Source: an uncultured Tissierellia bacterium
GTDB taxonomy: Bacteria > Bacillota > Clostridia > Tissierellales > Peptoniphilaceae
Length of the DNA stretch: 64,000 nt
Assembly (NCBI GenBank): GCA_947253765.1
Contig: CAMYAK010000002.1
Location: 147,598-211,597 of the forward strand
Reading direction: 5' to 3'
The notes under the pieces are model-generated. The model made no database searches. It saw only the letters and a list, made by a program, of their open reading frames with translations, and was not told the DNA's origin. Made by a program: the position numbers and the translations under genes. This document shows positions 8,925 through 17,323 of this stretch, one piece after another; within the stretch, counting starts at the first letter, position 1; every line of letters starts with the position of its first letter.

Positions 8925-10613
8925 TCAGTTATTAGAAGGGTTGTAGCTGTCTCTTAAACTCACAATCCTGTTATAAACCGGAATTTCCTTTGTGGACTTT
9001 GTATCTTTAATGAAGAAGCCCTTGCGCATAAATTGGAATCTGATTTCTTCCTCAGTTTGGTCCGCGATCCAAGGTTCAACGAAGGCATTTTCAAGAACCT
9101 GCTTGGAATCGGGATTAATCAATTCCGTATAGTCTCTTTCGTCCTGGTCCGGGTATTCCACGGTAAATAGGGGATTAAAGAGATTGATTTTGCAAGGAAT
9201 AGCCTCTTTGACGGGCAGCCAATGAATGGTACCCTTTATTTTTCTTCCATCAGCGGGATTTCCTCCCTTCGAATCCGGGTCATATTCGGCATGAATAACA
9301 GTAATTTCCCCATTCTCATCAGTCTCATAGGAAGTGCATTTTACCACATAGGCATTCATAAGTCTTACTTCATTTCCCGGATATAAGCGGAAATATTTCT
9401 TTGGTGGATCGATCATAAAATCATCCCTTTCAATCCAAAGCTCTTTTCCGAAAGGACACTCGTGGCTTCCCATATCCGGATTCTTCGGATGGTTCTTTAT
9501 CTGACATATCTCTTCCTTATCATCAGGATAATTGTCCAGGACCAGCTTTACAGGGTCCAGAATAGCCATAGCTCTTGGGGCATTTTCATTAAGGTCCTCC
9601 CTGACAAAATATTCGAGATACTGAAGATCAACGGTAGAATCAACCTTGGATACCCCTATAGCTTCAATGAAGTTTCTGATAGCTGAGGGGGAGTAGCCCC
9701 TTCTCCTCATGCCGGAAAGGGTAGGGAGGCGGGGGTCATCCCAGCCGTCAACCAGACCTTCTTCAACCAGGTAGCGGAGTTTTCTCTTACTCATAACCGT
9801 ATAAGTCAGGTTGAGTCTGGCAAATTCGATCTGCCTGGGTTTATGTTCAAGCTCGCAGGCATCTACAAACCAATTATAAAGCGGCCTATGGTCTTCAAAC
9901 TCAACTGTGCACAGGGAATGGGTAATGTTCTCAAAAGCATCTTCCAGAGGGTGGGCAAAGTCATACATAGGATAGATTGGCCACTCCGTACCGGTCCTAT
10001 GGTGGGCATTGTGGGAAATCCTATAAATTACCGGGTCCCTCATATTCATATTGCCTGAAGCCATATCAATTTTTGCTCTAAGGGTCTTTGATCCGTCTTC
10101 AAATTCTCCGGCCCTCATTCTTTTGAACAGGTCCAGGCTCTCTTCAATGGGCCTATCCCTGAAGGGACTTTCTTTTCCGGGCTCAGTCAAAGTTCCACGG
10201 TATTCTCTGATCTCCTCAGGACAGAGTTCATCTACATAGGCAAGCCCTTTATTTATTAAGAGTAGGGCACACTCATACATTTTCTCAAAGTAGTCGCTGG
10301 CATGGTAGAAGCGGTCGCCCCAGTCGAAGCCCAACCACTTTATATCTTTCATAATCTGTTTTACATATTCTTCATCTTCTTTAACAGGATTAGTGTCGTC
10401 CATCCTCAAATTGCACAGGCCGCCATATTTTTCCGCGGTTCCGAAGTCGAGGCAAATTGCTTTGGCATGACCTATATGTAAATAGCCGTTAGGCTCAGGC
10501 GGAAAACGCGTATGAATTGTTTTGCCGTATACACGGCCTTCGGGTTTAAGTTCCTCATCAATTATTTGATGAATGAAATTATTTGACCTTTCATTAACAT
10601 TTGTATTTTCCAT
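8925..10613 (-). CDS. glnS: Glutaminyl-tRNA synthetase
   Basis: Charges tRNA-Gln directly with glutamine. The 562-residue class I enzyme has the HIGH motif at 46-49 within PPEPNGYLHIGH, the VMSK form of the KMSKS loop (roughly residue 275) and the C-terminal anticodon-binding beta barrels, so it is full length. GlnRS rather than GluRS is indicated by the PPEPNGYLHIGHAK block and the two-barrel C-terminal half. ATG 10613 follows TAGGAGG. Most Firmicutes make Gln-tRNA through GatCAB, so a GlnRS points to an ancestral transfer, as in some Clostridia. A 26-bp perfect palindrome lies 82 bases upstream. Confidence 0.95.
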   Translation of the reverse strand: MENTNVNERSNNFIHQIIDEELKPEGRVYGKTIHTRFPPEPNGYLHIGHAKAICLDFGTAEKYGGLCNLRMDDTNPVKEDEEYVKQIMKDIKWLGFDWGDRFYHASDYFEKMYECALLLINKGLAYVDELCPEEIREYRGTLTEPGKESPFRDRPIEESLDLFKRMRAGEFEDGSKTLRAKIDMASGNMNMRDPVIYRISHNAHHRTGTEWPIYPMYDFAHPLEDAFENITHSLCTVEFEDHRPLYNWFVDACELEHKPRQIEFARLNLTYTVMSKRKLRYLVEEGLVDGWDDPRLPTLSGMRRRGYSPSAIRNFIEAIGVSKVDSTVDLQYLEYFVREDLNENAPRAMAILDPVKLVLDNYPDDKEEICQIKNHPKNPDMGSHECPFGKELWIERDDFMIDPPKKYFRLYPGNEVRLMNAYVVKCTSYETDENGEITVIHAEYDPDSKGGNPADGRKIKGTIHWLPVKEAIPCKINLFNPLFTVEYPDQDERDYTELINPDSKQVLENAFVEPWIADQTEEEIRFQFMRKGFFIKDTKSTKEIPVYNRIVSLRDSYNPSNN

Positions 10614-10694
10614 AATTCCTCCTAAAATTCTTATATCCGATAAAAGTAGGGCACAGGCTCACTTTTTTCTTGCCTTATTTGCAAATCTAATTTA

Positions 10695-10720
10695 TGTCAC
10701 AAAATACATATTTTGTGACA
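10695..10720. promoter_or_regulatory. 26-bp perfect palindrome upstream of glnS, operator-like
   Basis: TGTCACAAAATA and its exact inverse complement TATTTTGTGACA are separated by two bases. It lies between the stop of the transglutaminase gene (10734) and the glnS start (10613). There is no T-run after the stem on either strand, which argues against a simple terminator and for a dimeric repressor or activator site. The regulator is unknown. Confidence 0.55.
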
Positions 10721-10733
10721 AACCGGGGCTTTT

Positions 10734-13226
10734 TCACCAGGGTTTCAGCGGCGTTGCCCAGACTTCCTTGAGCCTCCATTTAAACTTGCTTAAATCAGCC
10801 CTTCTCTTTGATGAAGCTTTAAGATACAGTTTATGAAGTTCAATTAAGAATTCAGGATCTATATCTTCCTGCCCATATCGTATAGCCTCCATAGATCTTA
10901 TCAGTTTCGGTTTATCTTCAACTTCTTCCGACTTATAACTATAATGATCCATGATTTTCATCAAGCTCGTATATACGGTGTCCTTGGCTCGAAACGTTAA
11001 TCCGTCCAATTTGGCCAACCTCATCAGCTCACTATATAGTCTCCGGAATACGACATCGTTAGTAACTTTTTTACTTAGTAACTTGGCAGGATTTTGTCTA
11101 TCCGCCCATCTTGACATCTTTATCCTGTCATAAGTGCTTATTACGATCAAAATTATAGCTGCTGAGAACAGTATAAGCCACAAATTCTCATATAAGGCGC
11201 TCAAAGGCGTTTTAAGCGATTTATCATCATTATTGGCATCATTGGATGTCTCATCATCATTTGATTCGTCTATGGGCGTATCAGAAGACGAACTTTCAGC
11301 CAAATCATCAGAACTTTCATTCGGAAGGTCGGAACTGTCTTCAGGCCTGTCATCGCTTTCATCAGGATTATTAGGACTCTCAAATCCCGCCATCAAACTT
11401 ATATGGCTTGAAGGGGTTGTCTCAACAGGTAACCAATTAGCATCTTTACTATAAATTTCAATCCAGGCATGGGCTTGGAAACCGTTAAGATTTCTTTCAT
11501 ACAATTCATTATTTAAGGAAAGAACATTTTTAGTTTCCTGATTAATTTCAAGAACGTCTGAACTTTTTCCGGACTGATCGGAGTCTGATGCCGGGCCTGA
11601 TTGATTTACTTGTGGCAGCAAAAAGCCTTCGACATAGCGGGTCTTATATCCAATATCATTCAAAAGAATGCTGTATGCAGATGCAAAATAAACGCAATAG
11701 CCTTTTCTGTTCGTTAAAAAGTTGTCAATGAAGTCTTCCTTTTCAGGGATCTCAGGACATTCCAAATAGTATTGGTAATCAGATTCAAAATGCTCCCTCA
11801 TTTTTCTTATAAGGCTTTTTATATCCAAATCGGATTCATAGACAATCTCATAAAGGCCGGGGTCCTTCTCTTTAACAATGTCGGCGTACTTCCTCTCCCC
11901 TTCTTCCCTATCAACCGGATATAGGTCAAAAGCTTGGCCGCTCAAAACATTTCCTGTAGGTATGACATGGTCAAGCAAGGCTACACCGTTTTTCCGGTAA
12001 TTTGTAGCACTAATAATTGAACCGCCGGTGCTGTAGAAGAAATTGGAAGTAGAATTTGTATCTACCATGGCCTGTTTTAGACTGTTGGTATCATGAATGG
12101 GATCTCCGGCTTTTGAAAGCTGTGAAAGCAGGGCTGGTTTTCCGGAATGGAATACATTTAAATTGTCTTTTGCCGTTTTTATCATATATATGCTTGGCAT
12201 AAACAAACTTTGGTTCAAGGCCTTATCCCTGTTTTCTGCATTTGGGAACCAAAATATTTTAGACTTGGGGCTGGAAAAATTGTCAAAATAGTTCTCATCC
12301 CAGTCAAAGGTCAGAAGTTTTTCCTTACCTTTTTTTGACCATGAATTTCCATCAAAGCTGTCATAGGCGCTTCCACGCAAATAAAAAGAATATGATGGGG
12401 CTAATACCGACAAATAAGTAGCTTGGCTTGGCTTTGCCGGCCCTCCCACCTTTAGATTTTTTTGCGGATAGAAGCCGAGTTCCTTAAGAGAGAAGCTTTC
12501 AACTTCCCCACCCTCCATGGGATGTATATTATTGAGTCTTTTCGACAGGTCTTCAAAGAAGAAGAAGTCCGGCGGTATGATTGACTGCAATAAGAATGTA
12601 AGGCAGATCAAAATGAGTCCGAAGCTTATTGGCGGCCTTTGGTCCCTGTTTTCAGGATCCTGACGGTAGGCATAAGAAGCATAAACGCAAAAAAGCCCTG
12701 CCAGTAGGTAGAAGATCCAAAATTTATTATTTGCAAGGTCCCTGCAGAAAAACAGGGGTCCGATCAAAAAGATCAAATTTAGGAGGGGTACCGGGAGTAT
12801 CCAATGAGTAAGGACTGCCAGCAAACTTACCGTAACTGTCATTATCATAAGAAAATTCTCAGGTCTTACAGATTCTTTCGGACCTGAAAAATATAGTAAA
12901 TAGTTTGCAGCCTCCACTATCCGGGTGCCGATATTTTTCCAGAAACCCGCTGAAATAAAGGGTATTGAAAAATCAAAACCCATAAAAATCTGGATAAGCA
13001 GGGACACTATTATAATCAAAATAAGTCCTACGCTGACTTGCCATATGGACATAATAATTCCCAAAACAAGGCAAACTGCAGATATTGAAACAAAGGTCTG
13101 CCAAGGAAGGAGTCCACCTTCTCCAAGATATAGCATTACAAAATAAAAAAGGCAGAAGGCAAACAAGGAAGAAGTCAGCCAGGCTTGCAGGTTTCGCATG
13201 AATTCAAATTTATTGATCTTCTTCAC
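10734..13226 (-). CDS. Membrane-anchored transglutaminase-like protein (TgpA/DUF3488 type)
   Basis: The 830-residue protein has about six N-terminal membrane helices (to roughly residue 215), an extracytoplasmic transglutaminase-like domain with C511 (GYCVYFAS) and H586 (AHAWIE), a Ser/Asp-rich linker (about 610-660), one more membrane helix and a cytoplasmic tail resembling DUF4129. The third catalytic position is E602 (VETTP) where classical members have Asp. Likely a protease or cross-linking enzyme of surface proteins; the substrate is unknown. The start is GTG 13226 with GGAGG six bases upstream; it overlaps the DUF58 stop as GTGA. It forms an operon with DUF58 and moxR, the usual trio. 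Confidence 0.85.
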   Translation of the reverse strand: MKKINKFEFMRNLQAWLTSSLFAFCLFYFVMLYLGEGGLLPWQTFVSISAVCLVLGIIMSIWQVSVGLILIIIVSLLIQIFMGFDFSIPFISAGFWKNIGTRIVEAANYLLYFSGPKESVRPENFLMIMTVTVSLLAVLTHWILPVPLLNLIFLIGPLFFCRDLANNKFWIFYLLAGLFCVYASYAYRQDPENRDQRPPISFGLILICLTFLLQSIIPPDFFFFEDLSKRLNNIHPMEGGEVESFSLKELGFYPQKNLKVGGPAKPSQATYLSVLAPSYSFYLRGSAYDSFDGNSWSKKGKEKLLTFDWDENYFDNFSSPKSKIFWFPNAENRDKALNQSLFMPSIYMIKTAKDNLNVFHSGKPALLSQLSKAGDPIHDTNSLKQAMVDTNSTSNFFYSTGGSIISATNYRKNGVALLDHVIPTGNVLSGQAFDLYPVDREEGERKYADIVKEKDPGLYEIVYESDLDIKSLIRKMREHFESDYQYYLECPEIPEKEDFIDNFLTNRKGYCVYFASAYSILLNDIGYKTRYVEGFLLPQVNQSGPASDSDQSGKSSDVLEINQETKNVLSLNNELYERNLNGFQAHAWIEIYSKDANWLPVETTPSSHISLMAGFESPNNPDESDDRPEDSSDLPNESSDDLAESSSSDTPIDESNDDETSNDANNDDKSLKTPLSALYENLWLILFSAAIILIVISTYDRIKMSRWADRQNPAKLLSKKVTNDVVFRRLYSELMRLAKLDGLTFRAKDTVYTSLMKIMDHYSYKSEEVEDKPKLIRSMEAIRYGQEDIDPEFLIELHKLYLKASSKRRADLSKFKWRLKEVWATPLKPW

Positions 13227-14422
13227 TCCATTCCTCCTTCATCCAGCCAAATACAAGATATTATTGACTTTTCAACCCTTTCAATCATTTCAGAATTGTT
13301 CATTGATTTGAAACTGAAGCAAATAAAATATATTCCAAGTTCGGCAAAATGAATAAGGTTGCCAAGTTCTGATTGGCCGAATTTCTGTATAAAAACAAGT
13401 TGAGGTTTGTCGCCGAAAGACTCCATTTTCCAATGGAAATCTCCGGTATCAAACGGTATGTTAGCTAAATAGAGCTTCAGGCCCTCCATATCTCCATAGC
13501 CTCTAAACGGCTTATATTGGGACCTACAGTCGGCAAGATGCAGGCTCTTATCCTTGTCCAGAAAGGTTGCTGCAAGTGAACAAATATAATTTAGGAAAAA
13601 ATCCCTCTCATCCAAGAGCTTCTCGTCTTCCGGCTCAAGCTTATTTTCTCCTTCAAGCGTAAAATACACTGATGGATTTTTGCTCGGGGCGGTATGTATA
13701 ATAATCCTTGCGGGCTCCTGGTCATAGTCAGAATAGTGCTTAACCATCCACTCCTGCATTCTTGCGGATAACTTCCAGTGTACATGGGAAAAGGACTCAC
13801 CACGTTCCATAGGATCTATTGAATAAACCTCATCACTTACTGAAGTCAGGTTTTTTCTTGGTACAGGCCTGCCAAGTTCATCAAAAACACTTGTGAAAGT
13901 CATAGGCTTGTCAATGTTCTCAGATGGTAAAAGATAGCAGTTGACCATATGGCTGATCTGGCTATCATCAAAATTAAGCCTTATAAAGCCAAGTAAATCT
14001 TCATAAATAGGCTCTCTCGTTTTTAATGTATAGGAACCTACATGAGGAAGAGTAAAAGAAAGTACAAGCTTTTTTTCTTCCTGAGGTTGTAACATGAGTT
14101 CAAGCAGCTTTTTCTTCTTCTCGTCAGTAAAAAGATCAGGAAAACGCAGGAAAAAAGCCATAAGATGGGATTCATTTTTAAGCTCACAAATCCACTGACC
14201 CTTTTCATCTATGTTGAGAATTCCCGGATTAATTGTCAATCTGGCCTTAAGCTTTCTGTCCGACAGCTTGCTGAAAATAATAGAAAGCAAAGGAAGAAGA
14301 CCCCAGAAAATAATGATTATGTGGGGAAAGGGTCTCAATTTTGTATTGGCCAGCAGAAAAAGGATAAGGAGTCCTATGGCCCAAAAAACAAATCGAGCTT
14401 TTATCCTTTTTATTAACCTCAT
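13223..14422 (-). CDS. DUF58 domain protein
   Basis: The 399-residue protein has two N-terminal membrane helices (about 10-50), an Ig-like middle and the DUF58 signature around residues 190-220 (DPMERGE, then HVHWKLSAR). DUF58 proteins carry a von Willebrand A-like fold and nearly always accompany a MoxR ATPase, probably as its target or adaptor. It overlaps moxR upstream (ATGA) and the transglutaminase gene downstream (GTGA), so all three are translationally coupled and likely made in fixed ratio. The molecular activity of the family is unproven. Confidence 0.87.
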   Translation of the reverse strand: MRLIKRIKARFVFWAIGLLILFLLANTKLRPFPHIIIIFWGLLPLLSIIFSKLSDRKLKARLTINPGILNIDEKGQWICELKNESHLMAFFLRFPDLFTDEKKKKLLELMLQPQEEKKLVLSFTLPHVGSYTLKTREPIYEDLLGFIRLNFDDSQISHMVNCYLLPSENIDKPMTFTSVFDELGRPVPRKNLTSVSDEVYSIDPMERGESFSHVHWKLSARMQEWMVKHYSDYDQEPARIIIHTAPSKNPSVYFTLEGENKLEPEDEKLLDERDFFLNYICSLAATFLDKDKSLHLADCRSQYKPFRGYGDMEGLKLYLANIPFDTGDFHWKMESFGDKPQLVFIQKFGQSELGNLIHFAELGIYFICFSFKSMNNSEMIERVEKSIISCIWLDEGGME

Positions 14423-15378
14423 CTGGGGGCCACCGTCTCTCTAATGATTTCATCTATTACCATTCCGGCATCCAGGTTTTGTCCCCTGGCCTGGGGCTTC
14501 ATAATAATTCTGTGTACAAGGATATCCTTGGCAAGCTTTTGAATATCATCAGGTATGACATAGTCTCTTCCCTGCATCAGAGCTAAGGCTGATGAGGCAA
14601 GGAGGAGCATCCTGGAAGCTCTCGGGCTGGCTCCAAGTTCAACCCACTCATTGTCCCTGGTTTTTCTACAGATATTTAAAAGGTAGTCTTTGACCTCATC
14701 CGAGCACTTTACATCATCAACGGCCGAACGAATTTCCAATATTAATTCATCGTCAGCAACTGTCACTATAGACTTGGCCATTTCTTTTAATGCATCCTTG
14801 TCCAACATGAGCTTCTCTTCCTCCATATTAGGATAGCCCAGGGTCAACCTCATCATAAACCTGTCCATCTGAGCCTCCGGTAATGGGTAGGTTCCGACGT
14901 GCTCAACAGGGTTTTGAGTTGCCATTACCATAAATGGCTGGGGCAACTTGTAGGTTTTGCCCTCAACTGTAACCTGCTCTTCCTCCATGGCCTCCAAAAG
15001 AGCGGACTGGGTCCTTGGTGAGGACCTGTTAATTTCATCTGCAAGGAGGATCTGGGTATTTATAGCCCCCTCTTTAAACTCAAAATTATTAGTTTTGGGA
15101 TTATACATATTGAATCCGGTAACATCAGAAGGCATGAGGTCAGGCGTGAACTGAATCCTTCTAAATTTCAAATCCACGGCTTCAGTCAAAGCTCTGGCAA
15201 GTGTGGTCTTACCAATTCCGGGAACATCCTCAAGAAGGACATGACCGCCCGCCAGAAGACATACAAGCATTTTGCTTAAGGTCTCCTGTTTTCCTATTAC
15301 CGACTTCCCTATTGAAACCATAAAGTCTTTTGTAAGTTTATTGGCCTTCTCGGCTATATCTTTGACGTCCTTGCCCAT
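14419..15378 (-). CDS. MoxR family AAA+ ATPase
   Basis: Chaperone-like ATPase thought to help assemble or activate protein complexes, usually with a DUF58/VWA partner, as here. The 319-residue protein has Walker A in EDVPGIGKTTLAR, a Walker B LLADEINR, and the sensor ATQNP followed by the PLPEAQMDRF block. ATG 15378 is chosen because GGAGG lies 11 bases before it; the in-frame ATG at 15396 has that GGAGG inside its own coding sequence and nothing upstream. The leader of about 90 bases starts at a good promoter (15475-15503). Confidence 0.92.
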   Translation of the reverse strand: MGKDVKDIAEKANKLTKDFMVSIGKSVIGKQETLSKMLVCLLAGGHVLLEDVPGIGKTTLARALTEAVDLKFRRIQFTPDLMPSDVTGFNMYNPKTNNFEFKEGAINTQILLADEINRSSPRTQSALLEAMEEEQVTVEGKTYKLPQPFMVMATQNPVEHVGTYPLPEAQMDRFMMRLTLGYPNMEEEKLMLDKDALKEMAKSIVTVADDELILEIRSAVDDVKCSDEVKDYLLNICRKTRDNEWVELGASPRASRMLLLASSALALMQGRDYVIPDDIQKLAKDILVHRIIMKPQARGQNLDAGMVIDEIIRETVAPR

Positions 15379-15474
15379 TTTGAAATTTTCCTCCATAAAA
15401 TTTTAATAATCATTTTCCATGTCTTGCATGTTCGAATGATGTGAATCTCCATGTTTTCAATGCATTTCTAATTT

Positions 15475-15503
15475 ATTATATACAAAGAATCCTTCTTAAA
15501 CAA
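15475..15503 (-). promoter_or_regulatory. Promoter of the moxR-DUF58-transglutaminase operon
   Basis: On the minus strand TTGTTT, a 17-base spacer and TATAAT are found about 97 bases before the moxR start. It lies in the divergent gap shared with the xerC-type gene, for which only a weak TATGAT (15505-15510) is visible on the plus strand. Confidence 0.7.
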
Positions 15504-15542
15504 ATATGATAAAATCAGTATGTATGAAAGGAAGAAGGAATT

Positions 15543-16535
15543 ATGAATTTAGATTATCCCCTCTTTTTAATAGATTATGTGAATTATCTTACAACTGTTA
15601 GGAGCTTGGCAGGCTCTACAGTCAAAGAGTACTCCTATGATATTGTCTTCTTTTTGAAGTTTTTTAGAAAGAGACGTGCCAGGCAGCGCTACTACAAAAC
15701 TGAGATTAAAGAAATACCCATTCATGATATGGAAGCAAGTGAACTGGAAAAGTGCGATATTCACGACCTCCAAGCCTATCTGGCCTATTCTGAAGACGGA
15801 CGTACGGAATCCTCAAATCGCAGGGCCAGGAGAACTTCATCTCTTAAATCTCTTTTTAACTATTTAGTTAATGTTGATGAGGTTTTTGAAAAGAACCCCA
15901 CCGACAAGCTTATCACACCCAAAAGAAAGCAAAGGCAGCCAGTTTATCTTACCTTAAACGAAGCGTTTAAATTAATAGAGACAGCAGCTCGCCAGGAAAA
16001 TCGCTTCTTTAAATTCAGGGACATGGCTATGTTGGTAACTTTTCTAACTACAGGCATGAGGCTCAGTGAGCTCTGTTCTCTTAATCTCAGTTCAATTCAA
16101 GAAGATCATTTCAGGGTAATTGGCAAGGGAAATAAGGAGAGAATCATCTACATTACTGAATCCTGCCTTGAAGCCATTAACAATTATCTTAAGGTTAGAC
16201 CCCGTGTTAACAGTGATGCCCTTTTTCTTTCCTCAGGTAAAAAAAGGATTTCACAGAGGGCTGTCCAACACAGGATCGATAGACTCCTCAGGGAAGCGGG
16301 ATTCGACACTTCGAGATATTCTACTCATAAGCTAAGGCACACGGCTGCAACGCTTATGTATAAGGAGGGTGTTGATATCAGAACACTTCAGAGAATATTA
16401 GGCCATGCTTCAGTCGGCACAACTCAGATATATACACACGTGGAAGATGATATGGCCAGGAAGGCGGTTAAAAAGAACCCCTTGGCCGGTATAGATATAA
16501 GTGAAATTGAAGAAAAAGAAGAAGGGCGGGGATAA
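15543..16535 (+). CDS. Tyrosine recombinase, XerC/CodV type
   Basis: Site-specific recombinase, probably for chromosome dimer resolution. The 330-residue protein has an N-terminal SAM-like domain (to about 120) and a complete catalytic set: R173 (TGMRLSEL), K195 (KGNKER), H262 and R265 (HKLRH), H288 (LGHAS) and Y297 (QIYTHV). The N-domain carries a basic insertion of some 30 residues (about 38-70), which I also associate with clostridial chromosomal XerC-like proteins. ATG 15543 follows GGAAGAAGG. No second Xer gene or recognisable dif site is in the window, and there are no phage genes nearby, so a chromosomal role is favoured over an integrase. Confidence 0.85.
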   Translation: MNLDYPLFLIDYVNYLTTVRSLAGSTVKEYSYDIVFFLKFFRKRRARQRYYKTEIKEIPIHDMEASELEKCDIHDLQAYLAYSEDGRTESSNRRARRTSSLKSLFNYLVNVDEVFEKNPTDKLITPKRKQRQPVYLTLNEAFKLIETAARQENRFFKFRDMAMLVTFLTTGMRLSELCSLNLSSIQEDHFRVIGKGNKERIIYITESCLEAINNYLKVRPRVNSDALFLSSGKKRISQRAVQHRIDRLLREAGFDTSRYSTHKLRHTAATLMYKEGVDIRTLQRILGHASVGTTQIYTHVEDDMARKAVKKNPLAGIDISEIEEKEEGRG

Positions 16536-16547
16536 GATCCCGCCCTT
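16522..16547. terminator. Bidirectional terminator after the xerC-type gene
   Basis: AAGGGCGGG pairs with CCCGCCCTT across an 8-base loop. The stop codon of the recombinase (16533-16535) sits in the loop. The converging minus-strand gene ends 13 bases away at 16560, so one hairpin probably stops both transcripts, though the T-run is short on the plus strand and CTTC-rich on the minus strand. Confidence 0.75.
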
Positions 16548-16559
16548 TAATTATCTAAT

Positions 16560-16811
16560 TTAGCCCTTAAGGCCCCTTGACTGCCTATCCATGTCTTCAA
16601 CAACTATGTCAAAAATTTCGCCAAGGCTTGCACAGTATTCCAAGACTTCCCAAGGCTTATTGGTGTGGAAGTGAATCTTAATAAGGCTGCTGTCCCCTAC
16701 AGAAAGGAGGCAGTCCCCCTCAAAATGCTCTCTTATATATGAGTTGATATTTTCTTCATTTAGGTTTTCACCTTCAATTAATAACTGGGTATCATACCTG
16801 AACTCTGTCAT
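16560..16811 (-). CDS. Stand-alone FakA/YloV-like domain protein
   Basis: The 83-residue product resembles the part of fatty-acid kinase FakA (DAK-phosphatase, YloV) that begins with a FxYxTE-like segment and contains the IKIHFHTNKPWEVL block, equivalent to the family's liKVHvHT motif. The kinase (Dak2) domain is absent, so it cannot be a kinase on its own. ATG 16811 follows AGGAGG. It is the last gene behind the two threonine/serine exporter subunits, 30 bases downstream of them. It may bind a fatty-acid or small-molecule ligand, but no function can be assigned. It is not obviously a pseudogene, having its own good ribosome binding site and stop. Confidence 0.65.
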   Translation of the reverse strand: MTEFRYDTQLLIEGENLNEENINSYIREHFEGDCLLSVGDSSLIKIHFHTNKPWEVLEYCASLGEIFDIVVEDMDRQSRGLKG

Positions 16812-16840
16812 TTGTATCCTCCTTGTAATTTCAATTAAGT

Positions 16841-17323
16841 TTAATGTATGTCTCTCTTTAATAATTTAATATTTACGCCTTTAATCATAGCATAAAACGC
16901 CTCTACAAGAATAATTCCAAGTGCGATTGCCCAAGCCATTAAGAAGGCATTGGCGGCAAAATTCCCCGCTTCTGAAGAGTGTCCTGAAATAAAAGCATGA
17001 ACAAACCTGTAAAGGGGCTTTCCCGGAACCAGTGGGGTCAATGCCGGTATTAAAAATAAAGTAACGGGGCATTTCAGTCTTCGCGACCAAATTTGAGCGC
17101 ACAGGGCGACTAAAAAAGAACCGGCAAAAACCGAAGCAAAGATCCCTGCCCTTTTTTCAATGCACAGGTAGACAAACCAGCTAAGTCCTCCGAAAATACC
17201 GTTATACATAGATATTTTATAATTATTGTTCATGAAAACCGATATGGCAAAGCTTCCTATAACGGCTCCGATAGACATTATAAAATAGCTTGTCAATTCC
17301 TGTAAGCTGATAAAATCGGTCAT
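16841..17323 (-). CDS. Threonine/serine exporter, ThrE C-half-like subunit (DUF3815/YjjB type)
   Basis: Integral membrane protein of 160 residues with about five helices. The PALTPLVPGKPLYRF block is the hallmark of this family, which corresponds to the second half of the one-piece exporter ThrE of Corynebacterium; in many bacteria the halves are separate genes as here. Its ATG overlaps the stop of the upstream subunit (ATGA), indicating coupled synthesis of a two-part transporter. The substrate is inferred from the family and could be another small carboxylate. Confidence 0.83.
   Translation of the reverse strand: MTDFISLQELTSYFIMSIGAVIGSFAISVFMNNNYKISMYNGIFGGLSWFVYLCIEKRAGIFASVFAGSFLVALCAQIWSRRLKCPVTLFLIPALTPLVPGKPLYRFVHAFISGHSSEAGNFAANAFLMAWAIALGIILVEAFYAMIKGVNIKLLKRDIH

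Noticed and set aside
10614..10733. T-box riboswitch before glnS
   Set aside because: The leader is only about 120 bases, with no TGGNACCGCG-like motif and no antiterminator/terminator pair.
15543..16535. Phage integrase marking a prophage or integrative element
   Set aside because: No phage, plasmid or conjugation genes nearby, no direct repeat at the tRNA-Leu, and the sequence resembles chromosomal XerC-type proteins.
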